From an uncultured Collinsella sp. (GTDB lineage: Bacteria > Actinomycetota > Coriobacteriia > Coriobacteriales > Coriobacteriaceae): DNA of 32,922 nt. Below are positions 23,323 through 32,861 of this stretch, one piece after another. The translations under genes and the position numbers were made by a program. The stretch lies in NCBI GenBank assembly GCA_937969105.1, contig CALBUZ010000097.1:1-32922 (forward strand), written 5' to 3'. The notes under the pieces are model-generated. The model made no database searches, had not been told where the DNA came from, and was given only the letters and a program-made list of their open reading frames with translations. The stretch's first letter is position 1, and each line of letters opens with the position of its first letter.

Positions 23323-24264
23323 TTAAGCCTTCAGGCTCAGGCCCATGGACTCAAGCTTGTCCTTCACTTCCTCGATCGACTTAACACCGAAGTTACGGAT
23401 GTTAAGCAGATCGTTCTCCGAGAACTCAACGAGCTGACGGACCGAGTGAATGCTGGCGCGCTTAAGGCAGTTGTAGGAACGGACGGAAAGGTCCAGATCC
23501 TCGATCTGCTTGTCCAGCTCGGCGTTGTCGTTGGTGACCTCGGGAGCGAAGATCGAAGCCTCCTCCTCGACCTCGGGGGTCTCGGCAAGGTTCATAAAGG
23601 CAGCCATATGCTGGTTGATGATATTGGCAGCCTGGACCACGGCGTCGCGCGGGGCGATGGAGCCGTTGGTCTCGATCTCGAGGACAAGGCGGTCGTAGTC
23701 GGTGTGCTGACCGACACGGCAAGCCTCAACGAGCTTGGCGCAACGGGACACCGGCGAGTACAGCGAGTCGACGTGGATCACACCGATGGGATCGTTGTCG
23801 CGCTTGTTAGCCTCGCCAGAGACATAGCCGCGGCCATAGCCGATGCGCATGCTCATGGTGAGATGGCCACCCTCGGTGAGCGTAGCGATGTGCTGCTCGG
23901 GGTTGACCAGCTCAAACTCGGACGGAATAAAGAAGTCCGCACCGGTGACCTCGCAGGGGCCGTCAACCGAAATGGTGGCGGTCGCCTCGTCGGTCGTGCC
24001 GAGAGCCCTGAAGACAAGACCCTTGACATTCAGGACGATGTCGGTGACATCCTCGACCATGTTAGGGATGGTCATGAACTCGTGCTGCGCGCCATCGATC
24101 TGAATAGCCTCGACGGCGGCACCCTCGAGCGAGGACAGAAGAACGCGACGAAGGGAGTTACCCAGCGTATCGCCGTAGCCACGCTCGAGCGGCTCAACGG
24201 AGACACGAGCAGACGTCTCGTTAATCTCTTCGACCTGAACCTGAGGCCTAATGAATTCTGACAT
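23323..24264 (-). CDS. rpoA: DNA-directed RNA polymerase alpha subunit
   Basis: 313 residues, normal length. The N-terminal dimerisation domain (to about 230) has LERGYGDTLGNSLRRVLLSSLEGAAV and the AP-rich loop IAPRDAV. A linker rich in Glu follows. The C-terminal domain (about 250-313) has LDLSVRSYNCLKRASIHSVRQL and NIRNFGVKSIEEV, the part that contacts UP-element DNA and activators. Standard place between rpsD and rplQ. Confidence 0.98.
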   Translation of the reverse strand: MSEFIRPQVQVEEINETSARVSVEPLERGYGDTLGNSLRRVLLSSLEGAAVEAIQIDGAQHEFMTIPNMVEDVTDIVLNVKGLVFRALGTTDEATATISVDGPCEVTGADFFIPSEFELVNPEQHIATLTEGGHLTMSMRIGYGRGYVSGEANKRDNDPIGVIHVDSLYSPVSRCAKLVEACRVGQHTDYDRLVLEIETNGSIAPRDAVVQAANIINQHMAAFMNLAETPEVEEEASIFAPEVTNDNAELDKQIEDLDLSVRSYNCLKRASIHSVRQLVEFSENDLLNIRNFGVKSIEEVKDKLESMGLSLKA

Positions 24265-24296
24265 GTATTACCTCCAGCCTCAGCAGCCCGGATGGA

Positions 24297-24893
24297 CTAC
24301 TTAGAGTAGAGCTCGACGATGAGCTGCTCGTTGATATCACCGCTGATCTGCTCACGCGTCGGCAGAGCGAGCACGTTACCAGACAGCTTCTCGATATCGA
24401 CCTCGAGCCAGCCAGGGACCTCGAAACGCTCGGAGGAAATCAGGGCCTCCTTGATGGGGAGGAGGTCACGGAACTTCTCGCCGACAGCGACGACGTCGCC
24501 GGCCTTGACGCGGTAGGACGGGATGTCCACGCGCTTGCCGTTCACGGTGAAGTGACCGTGACGGACGGACTGACGAGCCTCTTTGCGGGTGCGGGCGAAG
24601 CCAAGACGGAAGACGACGTTGTCGAGGCGAGACTCAAGGATGATCATGAGGTTCTCACCGGTGACGCCGTTCATCTTACGGGCCTTGTTGAAGTAGCCGT
24701 GGAACTGCTTCTCCAGAACGCCATAGATGAACTTGACCTTCTGCTTCTCGCGCAGCTGCATGCCGTACTCAGATTCCTTGCGACGGCGCTTGGGCTGACG
24801 GATAGATTCCTTCTTGCTGCTGTAACCGAGCTCAGCGGGATCGATCCCGAGCTGACGGCAGCGCTTAAGAACAGGAGTCCTGTCGATTGCCAT
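24297..24893 (-). CDS. rpsD: 30S ribosomal protein S4
   Basis: 198 residues. It has the S4 RNA-binding domain ESRLDNVVFRLGFARTRKEARQ and HGHFTVNGKRVDIPSYRVKAGD. The N-terminal zinc-finger cysteines are missing (one Cys only, C12), so it is the zinc-free form, in contrast to the zinc-type L31, L36 and S14 here. S4 is often the autogenous repressor of the alpha operon, which fits its place before rpoA. Confidence 0.97.
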   Translation of the reverse strand: MAIDRTPVLKRCRQLGIDPAELGYSSKKESIRQPKRRRKESEYGMQLREKQKVKFIYGVLEKQFHGYFNKARKMNGVTGENLMIILESRLDNVVFRLGFARTRKEARQSVRHGHFTVNGKRVDIPSYRVKAGDVVAVGEKFRDLLPIKEALISSERFEVPGWLEVDIEKLSGNVLALPTREQISGDINEQLIVELYSK

Positions 24894-24912
24894 ATTGATA
24901 CGATCCTTTCAG

Positions 24913-25317
24913 TTACACGCGGCGACGCTTCTTGGGGCGGCAGCCGTTGTGCGGGATGGGGGTCTTGTCCTGGATGCTCGAGACCTCGAGGCCAGCAGCC
25001 TGGAGGGAGCGGATGGCGGTCTCACGACCGGAGCCGGGGCCCTTGACGAAGACGGAAACCTTCTTCATGCCGTGCTCCATGGCCTGCTTGGCAGCAGCCT
25101 CGGCAGCCATCTGGGCAGCGAACGGCGTGGACTTACGGGAGCCCTTGAAGCCCACCTGGCCAGCCGACTTCCAGGAAATGACGTTGCCCTGGGGATCGGT
25201 GATCGAAACGATCGTGTTGTTGAACGTAGAACGAATGTGAGCCTGGCCCACGGAAATGTTCTTACGGTCCGCGCGCTTCAGACGGGCAGCGCGAACGTTC
25301 TTCTTAGCAGTAGCCAT
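24913..25317 (-). CDS. rpsK: 30S ribosomal protein S11
   Basis: 134 residues. It has the typical [59 protein letters not shown] and the closing [16 protein letters not shown]. It lines the mRNA exit region of the platform. 14 bases separate it from rpsM and 19 from rpsD. Confidence 0.98.
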   Translation of the reverse strand: MATAKKNVRAARLKRADRKNISVGQAHIRSTFNNTIVSITDPQGNVISWKSAGQVGFKGSRKSTPFAAQMAAEAAAKQAMEHGMKKVSVFVKGPGSGRETAIRSLQAAGLEVSSIQDKTPIPHNGCRPKKRRRV

Positions 25318-25331
25318 CTATCTAGCGCTCC

Positions 25332-25706
25332 TTATTTCTTCTTCTTAGCACCGATCTGACGCTTCGGGCCCTTGCGGGTACGAGCGTTAGTGTGGGTGCG
25401 CTGGCCGCGGACCGGGAGGCCCTTGCGGTGACGAAGGCCGCGGTTGCAGCCGATGTCCATAAGGCGCTTGACGTTCTGGTTGCGCTCACGGCGGAGGTCG
25501 CCCTCAACCATGATCTGGTTCTTGTCGATATAATCGCGGATGGCGTTAACCTCATCTTCGGTGAGGTCCTTAACGCGCGTATCCACGTTAACGTTGCACT
25601 CGACGCAAATCTTCGTCGCAGTGGTGCGGCCGATGCCGTAAATGTAGGTCAGACCGATCTCAACGCGCTTCTCACGCGGGAGGTCGACACCATTAATACG
25701 GGCCAA
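25332..25706 (-). CDS. rpsM: 30S ribosomal protein S13
   Basis: 124 residues. [22 protein letters not shown] start, [33 protein letters not shown] middle and the basic tail [11 protein letters not shown]. It forms part of the head and contacts the large subunit. The start follows the rpmJ stop by 14 bases. Confidence 0.98.
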   Translation of the reverse strand: MARINGVDLPREKRVEIGLTYIYGIGRTTATKICVECNVNVDTRVKDLTEDEVNAIRDYIDKNQIMVEGDLRRERNQNVKRLMDIGCNRGLRHRKGLPVRGQRTHTNARTRKGPKRQIGAKKKK

Positions 25707-25720
25707 CGTAGTCTCCTCTC

Positions 25721-25834
25721 TTAACCCTGACGCTGCTTATGACGGGGGTTCTCGCAAATGACGAGGACCTTGCCATGGCGCCTAATGATTTTGCACTTAT
25801 CGCACATCTTCTTGACCGAAGGACGTACCTTCAT
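25721..25834 (-). CDS. rpmJ: 50S ribosomal protein L36, zinc type
   Basis: Only 37 residues: [20 protein letters not shown] followed by [17 protein letters not shown]. The zinc ligands C11, C14, C27 and H32 are all present, so it is the zinc-binding form. Usual place between infA and rpsM. AAAGGAAG lies upstream of the ATG. A 150-bp region with an imperfect hairpin separates it from infA, so a new promoter for the rpsM-rpoA part could lie there. Confidence 0.96.
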   Translation of the reverse strand: MKVRPSVKKMCDKCKIIRRHGKVLVICENPRHKQRQG

Positions 25835-25837
25835 CGT

Positions 25838-25984
25838 TCTTCCTTTCGGTAGCGCTCAAACTACTTCCCTACTATCTACTCGCCCAGCCGCAGGCGTTTA
25901 AAACTATGGCTGGTCTTCACACACAATCCGACCGTAGGTTGAGCTAAGCCTGCAGTCGGAAAAGGAGTGCGTGTATGCGTGCCG
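25838..25984 (-). other. infA-rpmJ intergenic region with imperfect hairpin
   Basis: About 147 bases, long for this operon. On the minus strand CCGACTGCAGGCTT pairs imperfectly with AACCTACGGTCGG (about 25930-25961). No clear T-run follows. It may hold an internal promoter or a ribosomal-protein leader for the rpmJ-rpsM-rpsK-rpsD-rpoA-rplQ part. Nothing more can be supported. Confidence 0.4.
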
Positions 25985-26203
25985 CTATTTATAGCGATAG
26001 GTGATGCGGCCGCGGGTCAGGTCGTACGGGGAAAGCTCCACGACAACCCTGTCACCGGGGAGAATACGGATGTAATTCATTCGGATCTTGCCAGAAATGT
26101 TACACAGAACCGAATGACCGTTCTCGAGCTCGACCTTAAACATGGCATTGGGCAGCGGTTCCTTTACCGTACCCTCGAGCTCAATTGCGTCTTCCTTCTT
26201 CAC
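25985..26203 (-). CDS. infA: Translation initiation factor IF-1
   Basis: About 72 residues, one S1-like OB fold: [71 protein letters not shown]. Blocks the A site during initiation. No ATG is available; GTG at 26203 gives the family-typical start (fMet-KKEDAIE), while TTG two codons earlier (26209) is the other choice. The ribosome binding site is weak (AGAAAG). A rare start and weak site fit low, adjustable expression. Confidence 0.95.
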   Translation of the reverse strand: MKKEDAIELEGTVKEPLPNAMFKVELENGHSVLCNISGKIRMNYIRILPGDRVVVELSPYDLTRGRITYRYK

Positions 26204-26307
26204 AAGCAATCATCTTTCTCTAGAAAACGACAGCGATTGAGTATTCTACAACACGTATGCACGCATCGTAATAACTTCGTAATGGCTCCACAACTACGTG
26301 GAACTTG

Positions 26308-27096
26308 TTACATTTCTCCGCCCTGGAGCGAACACCAGGATCCTTGCGCGTCGGTGGTGAGAATCACCGGACCGTCATCGGTGATAGCGACGGTGTTCTC
26401 GTAGTGCGCGGCGGGCAGGTGGTCGTTGGTCGTGACGATCCAACCATCGGAGCCCGTGCTCACATGATTGGATCCCATCGTGACCATCGGCTCGATGGCA
26501 ATGACCATACCGGCCTGGAGACGAACGCCCCTTCCCTTCTTTCCATAATTTGGAACGTTGGGGTCCTCGTGCATCACATGGCCAATACCGTGCCCCACAT
26601 AATCGCGAAGCACGCCATAGCCGTGAGACTCGGCGAGAGACTGGACGGCATAGCCAATGTCCCCAATATGGTTACCGGGAACAGCCTGCTCGATTGCAGC
26701 CTTAAGGCAATCGCGCGTAACCTCGCACAGGGCCTTGGCCTCGGGCGTGGGGGTACCGACGAAAAACGTCCAAGCGTTATCTCCGACCCAACCGTCGACA
26801 ACAGCACCCGTATCGATGGAGATAATATCGCCATCACGCAGGATCATGTCGGGATTGGGAATACCGTGCACCACGGCATCGTTAATCGATGCACAGATGG
26901 TACCGGGGAACCCGCCGTAGCCCTTGAAGGCCGGGGTGCCACCATGCATGCGGATAATCTGCTCCGCAAGCTGATCAAGCTCAAAGGTCGAAACACCAGG
27001 GCGAACCATGGCTCCAACGTGGCGGAGCGCCATCTTAGATAGCGCTCCTGCCTTCTTCATCTGCTCGATTTGCGTTGCAGACTTAATCTTGATCAT
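26308..27096 (-). CDS. map: Methionine aminopeptidase, type I
   Basis: Removes the N-terminal methionine from new proteins. 262 residues. Metal ligands are seen in IISIDTGAVVDGWVGDNAWTF (two Asp), GHGIGHVMHE (His), AIEPMV (Glu) and the final Glu in HYENTVAIT. The start ATG overlaps the adk stop by four bases (ATGA), so the pair is translationally coupled. It is followed by infA after about 100 bases. Confidence 0.97.
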   Translation of the reverse strand: MIKIKSATQIEQMKKAGALSKMALRHVGAMVRPGVSTFELDQLAEQIIRMHGGTPAFKGYGGFPGTICASINDAVVHGIPNPDMILRDGDIISIDTGAVVDGWVGDNAWTFFVGTPTPEAKALCEVTRDCLKAAIEQAVPGNHIGDIGYAVQSLAESHGYGVLRDYVGHGIGHVMHEDPNVPNYGKKGRGVRLQAGMVIAIEPMVTMGSNHVSTGSDGWIVTTNDHLPAAHYENTVAITDDGPVILTTDAQGSWCSLQGGEM

Positions 27097-27719
27097 AGAC
27101 CGAGAGCCTCTTTGACATCCCCGTACACGGTCTCGCGAGCCTGGTCACCGTTGACCGACTTGAGCAGACCCTGGCCACGATAGTAGTCGACGAGCGGGCT
27201 CGTGGACTTCTCGTAGACGTCGAGGCGATTCTTGATGGTCTCGGGCTTGTCGTCGTCGCGCTGATACATCTCGCCACCACACTTGGGGCAGGTAGCATCG
27301 GCAGCGGTGCCGGTGTAACCGCAGGCGCGGCAGGTGCGACGCGAAGACAGACGGTCGATGATGACCTCGGGGGCCACGTCGACCAGAAGGGCGCAGTCAA
27401 TCTCGCGACCCATGGCGGAGAGCTCGGAATCGAGCGTCACAGCCTGGGCGGTGTTGCGCGGGAAGCCATCGAGAATGAAACCCTGCTGGGCGTCATCGGC
27501 GGCAAGGCGCTCCTTGACAAGGTCGATAACGAGCTGGTCGGGAACGAGCTCGCCGGCGTCCATGTACTTCTTAGCCTGAATACCAAGCTCAGTGCCACCC
27601 TTGACGGCAGCACGTAGCAGGTCGCCCGTGGAAATGTGAGCGACGCCGAACTCGGCGACGAGCTCCTGTGCGACAGTGCCCTTACCGGCACCCGGAGCTC
27701 CGAGCAATACGAGGTTCAT
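27093..27719 (-). CDS. adk: Adenylate kinase, zinc-binding type
   Basis: Interconverts ATP plus AMP with two ADP. 208 residues, long form. P-loop GAPGAGKGT, AMP site STGDLLRAAV, GFPRN, and a LID with four cysteines (CRACGYTG...CPKCGG), so zinc is expected. The frame starts at TTG 27725, but GGAGG is 7 bases before the ATG at 27719, chosen here. Standard secY-adk-map order. Confidence 0.97.
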   Translation of the reverse strand: MNLVLLGAPGAGKGTVAQELVAEFGVAHISTGDLLRAAVKGGTELGIQAKKYMDAGELVPDQLVIDLVKERLAADDAQQGFILDGFPRNTAQAVTLDSELSAMGREIDCALLVDVAPEVIIDRLSSRRTCRACGYTGTAADATCPKCGGEMYQRDDDKPETIKNRLDVYEKSTSPLVDYYRGQGLLKSVNGDQARETVYGDVKEALGL

Positions 27720-27737
27720 GAGCAATCCTCCTCTAGC

Positions 27738-29024
27738 CTATTTAAAGAATCCATCGTAATCATACATCTTGATCTGGCCTTCGAGCTTATCGACCGTGTC
27801 GAGCACGACGCCGACCATGATGAGGATGGACGTGCCGCCAAATGCCTGGATCAGATGGTTACCCGTGAAGGAGAAGATGATCGAAGGCACGATGGCGATG
27901 AGCGCCAAAAAGACAGCGCTGGGAAGCGTGATCTTGTTGAGCGCGTTCTTGATGTAGGCCGCGGTAGCCCTGCCCGGACGGACGCCCGGAATAAAGCCGC
28001 CCTGCTTCTTAAGGTTGTCGGCCGTGTCATCGGGGTTGAACACCATGGAGGTGTAGAAGTACGCGAAGAACACGATGAGGACAACATTAAGCACCCAGTT
28101 GAGCCAACCGGTCGAAAGCGCAGAGGCAACTGCCTGGATCCAGCCGATGCCGGGGAAGAACACGGCAATCTGGGCCGGGAAGTACAGCAGCGCCGAAGCG
28201 AAGATGATCGGCACGACGCCCGCGGTGTTGACCTTGATGGGCAAGTAGGTGGTCTGGCCACCCATCATGCGACGGCCCACGACGCGCTTGGCGTAGGAGA
28301 CCGGGATGCGGCGCTGGCCGCGCTCAAGGAAAACGATCAGCGGAATGACCAGCAGGATGATGGCGCAGATGATCACCATGGTGATGATGCCACCGGCGTT
28401 ACCCTCGGTGCTGGAGAAAATCGCCTGCGGAAGACCGGCCATGATGTTCGCGAAGATGATCAGCGACATGCCATTGCCGATACCACGCTGGGTGATGAGC
28501 TCACCAATCCACATGATCAGCATGGCGCCCGCGGTGAGCGTACCGACGATCATGAGGTCAAAGATGATCTCGGGAGCACCGGCACCGTTGAAGCTAATGC
28601 CGAAGCTCTTAAAGAGGAAGAGGTAACCCACGGAGTTGAGGATAGCCAGAGCCAAGGTGAGGTAACGCGAATACTGCGTAATCTTGGTCTGACCGACCTC
28701 GCCCTCACGGGCAAGCTCGTGCAGGGAAGGCACGACGGCCTGGAGCATCTGGAGGATAATCGAGCTCGTGATGTACGGCATGATGCCCAAAGAGAACACC
28801 GAGACATAGCTCAACGCGCCACCAGAGAAAAGATTCAGGAGGGCCATAGCACCTGCGGCGACCGAGTTGCTCCCGGTCGAGAAAAGGCCCAGCATCCCCT
28901 GGAAGGGAATGCCGGGCACAGGAACGTGCGCACCAATGCGGTACACGACGAGCATAGCTATGGTAAAAAGAATCTTTTCGCGCAGTTCTTTGATGCGGAA
29001 AGCATTCTTAAGACCATTTAGCAC
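27738..29024 (-). CDS. secY: Preprotein translocase subunit SecY
   Basis: The channel of the Sec pathway, 428 residues, ten membrane helices. N-terminal [20 protein letters not shown], the plug and TM2 region with [31 protein letters not shown], cytosolic loop [16 protein letters not shown] and late [17 protein letters not shown] are all present. The start is GTG and lies inside the end of rplO (7-base overlap), so translation is coupled. It serves export of the signal-peptide protein of the island as well as the cell's other secreted proteins. Confidence 0.97.
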   Translation of the reverse strand: MLNGLKNAFRIKELREKILFTIAMLVVYRIGAHVPVPGIPFQGMLGLFSTGSNSVAAGAMALLNLFSGGALSYVSVFSLGIMPYITSSIILQMLQAVVPSLHELAREGEVGQTKITQYSRYLTLALAILNSVGYLFLFKSFGISFNGAGAPEIIFDLMIVGTLTAGAMLIMWIGELITQRGIGNGMSLIIFANIMAGLPQAIFSSTEGNAGGIITMVIICAIILLVIPLIVFLERGQRRIPVSYAKRVVGRRMMGGQTTYLPIKVNTAGVVPIIFASALLYFPAQIAVFFPGIGWIQAVASALSTGWLNWVLNVVLIVFFAYFYTSMVFNPDDTADNLKKQGGFIPGVRPGRATAAYIKNALNKITLPSAVFLALIAIVPSIIFSFTGNHLIQAFGGTSILIMVGVVLDTVDKLEGQIKMYDYDGFFK

Positions 29025-29467
29025 GGCAGCTCGACCTTTCCGCCGGCGGCCTCGATCTTGGCCTGCGCAGAAGCGCTGACCTTGTCGACCTTGACCGTGA
29101 ACTTCTTGGTGAGCTCACCATTGCCGAGCACCTTAACGGGCTCGAACTCGCTCTTGGTGATGCGAGCGGCCTTAAGAGCGGCACCGTCGATCACAGCGCC
29201 GTCCTCGAACTTACGCTCGAGACGCTCGACGTTGACGGCGGTGTACTCGATACGACGGGGGTTGCGGAAGCCCGGAAGCTTGGGCAGGCGCATAGCCAGC
29301 GGAGTCTGGCCACCCTCGAAGCCGGCACCCTTGGTGCCACCAGAGCGGGAACCCTGGCCCTTCTGGCCGCGGCCAGAAGTGGTGCCGTGACCCGAAGAAT
29401 TGCCACGGCCGACGCGCTTGCGGTTCTTGGTGGAACCGGGCGCGGGAGTAAGATCGTGAAGCTGCAT
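29018..29467 (-). CDS. rplO: 50S ribosomal protein L15
   Basis: 149 residues: [22 protein letters not shown] start, the flexible Gly/Ser/Lys/Gly-rich region [18 protein letters not shown], and [22 protein letters not shown]. Ends overlapping the secY GTG start. 3 bases after rpmD. Confidence 0.97.
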   Translation of the reverse strand: MQLHDLTPAPGSTKNRKRVGRGNSSGHGTTSGRGQKGQGSRSGGTKGAGFEGGQTPLAMRLPKLPGFRNPRRIEYTAVNVERLERKFEDGAVIDGAALKAARITKSEFEPVKVLGNGELTKKFTVKVDKVSASAQAKIEAAGGKVELPC

Positions 29468-29470
29468 TTG

Positions 29471-29653
29471 CTACTCCTCTACAATCTCGACAAGGTGCTT
29501 GACCTTGAAGATCATGCCGCGGACGGACTCGTTGTCAGCAATCTCGCGAACCTCGCGGATCCTGTGGAGACCGAGGGCACGGACAGTACGGACCTGGTCC
29601 TGCTTGCAACCATTGGTGCTGCGGACCTGCTTGATCTTGATGGTGTCAGCCAT
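29471..29653 (-). CDS. rpmD: 50S ribosomal protein L30
   Basis: 60 residues, the short bacterial form: IKIKQVRSTNGCKQDQVRTVRALGLHRI and VRGMIFKVKHLVEI. It lies 2 bases past rpsE and 3 bases before rplO, in the usual order. Confidence 0.96.
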   Translation of the reverse strand: MADTIKIKQVRSTNGCKQDQVRTVRALGLHRIREVREIADNESVRGMIFKVKHLVEIVEE

Positions 29654-29655
29654 GC

Positions 29656-30180
29656 TTAGTTCTCCTTACCGACGAACATCTCGGAGACCGTCAGGCCACG
29701 GCGAGCCGCGACGTCCTCAGGGCTGGAGAGCTCCTTGAGGCCCTCGACGGCAGCCTTGATGATGTTGAGGCCGTTGTCGGTACCGAGGGACTTGGACAGG
29801 ACGTTCTTGATGCCAGCAAGCTCGAAGAGGGGACGCACAGCGCCGCCGGCGATAACGCCGGTACCCTCGACAGCGGGCTTGATGATGATGCGGCCGGCAC
29901 CAAAGTGACCGAGAACCTCGTGCGGGATGGTGCCCTGATCGGTCACCGGCACGTGGAACATGTTCTTCTTGGCATCGAGAGACGCCTTGGAGATGGCCAG
30001 GGGCACCTCAGCGGACTTGCCCATGCCAACGCCGACGTTGCCCTTGCCGTCGCCAACGACGACGAGAGCGACGAGGCTCATGCGACGACCACCCTTGACG
30101 GTCTTCGACACGCGGTTGATGTAAACGACGCGCTCCTCGAACTCGGAGGCCTCGCGCTGCTGCTTCTGATTACGAGCCAT
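29656..30180 (-). CDS. rpsE: 30S ribosomal protein S5
   Basis: 174 residues. The double-stranded RNA-binding-like N-terminal domain has [21 protein letters not shown] and [16 protein letters not shown]. The C-terminal domain has [22 protein letters not shown] and [12 protein letters not shown]. Positions linked to spectinomycin response (the KGGRR loop) look ordinary. Confidence 0.98.
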   Translation of the reverse strand: MARNQKQQREASEFEERVVYINRVSKTVKGGRRMSLVALVVVGDGKGNVGVGMGKSAEVPLAISKASLDAKKNMFHVPVTDQGTIPHEVLGHFGAGRIIIKPAVEGTGVIAGGAVRPLFELAGIKNVLSKSLGTDNGLNIIKAAVEGLKELSSPEDVAARRGLTVSEMFVGKEN

Positions 30181-30194
30181 GTGCTACATACCTC

Positions 30195-30563
30195 CTAGAA
30201 CTCGAGACCGGCGGCACGAGCACCGTCGGCGAGGGCCTTGACGCGGCCATGGTAGATACGGCCACCGCGATCGAAGGCGACCTTGGTGATGCCGGCCTCG
30301 ATGGCGCGCTTGCCAACGAGCTGACCGACCTTCTCCGCAGCCTCCTTGTTCGAGGTGTGGGTGCCCTTGAACTCGGCCTCGAGGGTCGAGGCAGAGACGA
30401 GCGTCAGGCTGGAGCCCTTGCTGTCGTCGATGATCTGGGCATAGATGTTGGCGTTAGTACGGGTCACGCGAAGACGCGGACGCTCGGCGGTACCCGAGAC
30501 CTTGCCGCGAACACGACGCTGACGACGCTTGAGGCCTTCCAGCTTCGCCTTATGCTTGTTCAT
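30195..30563 (-). CDS. rplR: 50S ribosomal protein L18
   Basis: 122 residues. Basic N-terminus with [24 protein letters not shown], then [24 protein letters not shown] and the end [13 protein letters not shown]. Binds 5S rRNA with L5, also encoded here. Confidence 0.97.
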   Translation of the reverse strand: MNKHKAKLEGLKRRQRRVRGKVSGTAERPRLRVTRTNANIYAQIIDDSKGSSLTLVSASTLEAEFKGTHTSNKEAAEKVGQLVGKRAIEAGITKVAFDRGGRIYHGRVKALADGARAAGLEF

Positions 30564-30591
30564 ACGTAAACTCCTAAAAAGGTTGATCTTG

Positions 30592-30613
30592 CCAGCACCT
30601 GACGGGGTGCTGG
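30592..30613. other. Hairpin between rplF and rplR
   Basis: CCAGCACC (30592-30599) and GGTGCTGG (30606-30613), 6-base loop, no T-run. It lies in the 75-base gap upstream of rplR, which is larger than most gaps in this operon. It may be an RNA-processing or partial-attenuation stem. Confidence 0.4.
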
Positions 30614-30638
30614 TCTTATGCGAGTGAGTCGGTTACGA

Positions 30639-31175
30639 CTACTTGGCGGCCTTACCCAGCTTGCGGCGGATGTGCTCGCCAACATAGTGGATACCCTTGC
30701 CCTTGTAAGGCTCGGGAGGACGATGACCGCGGATCTCAGCGGCGATCTGACCGACCTGCTGCTTGTTGATACCCTTGACGTTCACGTGGGTGTTGTCGGG
30801 AACCTCGAAGGTGATGCCCTCGGGAGCCTCGACGATCACGGGGTGCGAGAAGCCCAGGGAGAACTCGAGGTTCTTGCCCTTCTGCTGCACGCGGTAACCG
30901 ACGCCGGCGAGCTCGAGCTTCTTCTCGAAGCCCTCGGAAACGCCAACAACCATGTTGTGGATGAGGGCGCGGGTGAGGCCGTGGCGGGCACGGGTCTCAC
31001 GCTCGTCGTCGGGACGGGAAACGGTGAGGACGTTGTCCTCGACGTTGATAGTGAGCTTCTCAAAGACATCGAGCTCGAGCTGGCCCTTGGGGCCCTTGAC
31101 GACAACGTTGTTGCCGTTGACTGCCACTTCGACTCCGGCGGGAATCTGGACAGGCTTATTACCGATACGAGACAC
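30639..31175 (-). CDS. rplF: 50S ribosomal protein L6
   Basis: 178 residues with the usual two repeats: [44 protein letters not shown] and the closing [30 protein letters not shown], the strongly conserved L6 signature. 33 bases after rpsH. Confidence 0.98.
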   Translation of the reverse strand: MSRIGNKPVQIPAGVEVAVNGNNVVVKGPKGQLELDVFEKLTINVEDNVLTVSRPDDERETRARHGLTRALIHNMVVGVSEGFEKKLELAGVGYRVQQKGKNLEFSLGFSHPVIVEAPEGITFEVPDNTHVNVKGINKQQVGQIAAEIRGHRPPEPYKGKGIHYVGEHIRRKLGKAAK

Positions 31176-31208
31176 GGTGATCTCCTTTCCTTCTACCTAC
31201 CGAGCGAA

Positions 31209-31607
31209 TTACCAGACGTAAGCGATGATCTCGCCGCCGACGTTGTGCTTGCGAGCATCGCGGTCGGTCATGACGCCATGGCTGGTGGAAATAATGGCGG
31301 TACCAAGGCCACCGCGGACGCGGGGCATGTCGGCAACGCCGGTGTACTTACGCAGGCCCGGCTTGGAAATACGGCGGATGCCGTTGATGACCTTAGCCTT
31401 CTTGGGACCATACTTAAGCGTGATGTGCAGAGTCTTCTGGGGAACGGTGTCCTCGACATCGTAGCCCTCGATGTAGCCCTCCTCGTGCAGAACACGAGCG
31501 ATCTCGACGAGCTTCTTGCTGCTCGGCATGGAGACCGTGGCCTTGTTCACAGAGTTAGCGTTACGGATGCGCGTAAGCATATCTGCGATCGGGTCTGTAA
31601 GGTTCAT
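31209..31607 (-). CDS. rpsH: 30S ribosomal protein S8
   Basis: 132 residues: [42 protein letters not shown] and the C-terminal [34 protein letters not shown]8 is the usual autogenous repressor of the spc operon. A 119-base gap separates it from rpsZ. Confidence 0.98.
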   Translation of the reverse strand: MNLTDPIADMLTRIRNANSVNKATVSMPSSKKLVEIARVLHEEGYIEGYDVEDTVPQKTLHITLKYGPKKAKVINGIRRISKPGLRKYTGVADMPRVRGGLGTAIISTSHGVMTDRDARKHNVGGEIIAYVW

Positions 31608-31726
31608 ACAGATTCTCCTTCGTTCTTGATGAACACGTGCTCTTGGTTCTTCGCCGCCCTTAACGGCAAAGCCTAACTAGCGCGTTTTCCCTGTTCCAAA
31701 CGGATGCTTGAAACGCTGGTAGTGAC

Positions 31727-31912
31727 TTACCAGCTGGCCTTCTTAACGCCGGGAAGCTCGCCCTTGAGTGCAAGCTCGCGGAAGCAGACACGGCACAGGC
31801 CGAACTTGCGGTACACAGAGTGCGGACGGCCGCAGCGCTGGCAGCGCGTGTACTCACGAGTAGAGAACTTCTGCTTGCGATTGCACTTGACGATCATCGA
31901 TGTCTTAGCCAC
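31727..31912 (-). CDS. rpsZ: 30S ribosomal protein S14, zinc type
   Basis: 61 residues, the short zinc-binding S14 (type Z): [16 protein letters not shown], with ligands C24, C27, C40 and C43 in CQRCGRP and LCRVCFRE, ending LPGVKKASW. Often called rpsN. Placed between rplE and rpsH, as in most bacteria. Confidence 0.97.
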   Translation of the reverse strand: MAKTSMIVKCNRKQKFSTREYTRCQRCGRPHSVYRKFGLCRVCFRELALKGELPGVKKASW

Positions 31913-31939
31913 TTATATCCTCCTCACATAGAGTATTGT

Positions 31940-31972
31940 TCGCCCCAAACGCCGCCCCCTTGTGGGAACGGC
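31940..31972. other. Hairpin between rplE and rpsZ
   Basis: On the minus strand AGCGCCG pairs with CGGCGTT (one G-U) around a loop of about 14, followed by TTGG. It lies in the 79-base gap. It is a weak terminator-like or processing structure. Confidence 0.35.
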
Positions 31973-31991
31973 GCTTTTAGGGCAGGTGAAC

Positions 31992-32549
31992 CTATTTCTT
32001 GAACGGGAAACCGAAGGCGTCCAGAAGGGCCTTGGCCTCCTCATCGGTATTGGCGGTGGTCACGAAAGTGATGTCCATACCACGCTGGTGATCGACGGAA
32101 TCGAAGTCGATCTCGGGGAAGATGAGCTGCTCGGTGACGCCCATGGAGAAGTTACCACGGCCGTCGAAGCTCTTGGCGGAGATGCCGCGGAAGTCGCGGA
32201 TACGGGGGATCGCGACGGAGGTCAGACGATCGAAGAACTCCCACATACGGTCGCCACGCAGGGTAACCTTGCAGCCGATCGGCATACCAGCGCGCAGGCG
32301 GAAGGTAGCGATGGACTTGCGGGCACGGGTGATCATCGGCTGCTGGCCGGTGATGGCGCGCAGGTCGCGCACGGCACCGTCGATGGCCTTGGAATCGGTA
32401 GCGGCCTCGCCGACACCCATGTTCACGACGATCTTCTCAAACTTGGGGATCATCATGACGTTCTCGTACTGGAACTTGTCCTGAAGCTGCTGCTTGACCT
32501 CGTTGTTGTACTTAGTCTTCAGACGCGGCACATACTTCTCTTCTGCCAT
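31992..32549 (-). CDS. rplE: 50S ribosomal protein L5
   Basis: 185 residues: [77 protein letters not shown] and the late [21 protein letters not shown]. Binds 5S rRNA and contacts the P-site tRNA. In most genomes rplX lies directly upstream; here 312 bases without a gene come first and then an unrelated-looking gene end, so rplE looks like the first gene of its transcript. AAGGAG lies 7 bases before the ATG. Confidence 0.98.
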   Translation of the reverse strand: MAEEKYVPRLKTKYNNEVKQQLQDKFQYENVMMIPKFEKIVVNMGVGEAATDSKAIDGAVRDLRAITGQQPMITRARKSIATFRLRAGMPIGCKVTLRGDRMWEFFDRLTSVAIPRIRDFRGISAKSFDGRGNFSMGVTEQLIFPEIDFDSVDHQRGMDITFVTTANTDEEAKALLDAFGFPFKK

Positions 32550-32686
32550 TGTTCACTCCTTCTTGGGGTTTTAAGCACGGGGCGTGGCCACGATGGGTTG
32601 TCCTCGTGCCTCCTGGCTGCATTCGCGCCGCTCATGGCATTTTGCGGTTTGGACTCGACGCAGCAGGAGCCGACAAAACAATCGGT

Positions 32687-32692
32687 ACTATA
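32687..32692 (-). promoter_or_regulatory. Candidate -10 box for rplE
   Basis: TATAGT on the minus strand, about 140 bases upstream of the rplE start. The -35 is poor (TGGAAA at 17 bases), so this is a tentative call supported mainly by the missing upstream ribosomal gene. Confidence 0.4.
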
Positions 32693-32776
32693 CGCGCATT
32701 GGGTGCGTATTTCCAGAAAAACCTCGTCTGCCTGCACAACTCCACAACTCCCCCGCACAAATGGATCCCAAAAAGC

Positions 32777-32843
32777 AGTTGCGGTGAAATAGGGACTGCT
32801 TGGCGGCCTAACAGGCTTAAACAATCCGTATTTCACCGCAACT
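32777..32843. repeat. Inverted repeat with 15-bp perfect arms and GGGAC at the loop start
   Basis: AGTTGCGGTGAAATA (32777-32791) and its exact complement (32829-32843) enclose 37 bases beginning GGGACTGCTTGG, with a small inner stem GCCT/AGGC (806-809 and 813-816 of the last thousand). The plan, arm then GGGAC, matches the other GGGAC hairpins of the window. Confidence 0.7.
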
Positions 32844-32861
32844 TAATTGGTGGGGATGCGA

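Larger units (their letters stand above)
32550..32861 (-). other. 312-bp region upstream of rplE: leader, possible promoter and repeat
   Basis: No protein gene recognised. On the minus strand a good -10 TATAGT (32687-32692) is seen with only a poor -35 at 17 bases. The RNA that follows has a possible stem between GCACGAGG and CCCCGTGC (about 32576-32613) before the rplE ribosome binding site. Bases 32777-32843 are a long inverted repeat. Confidence 0.5.
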
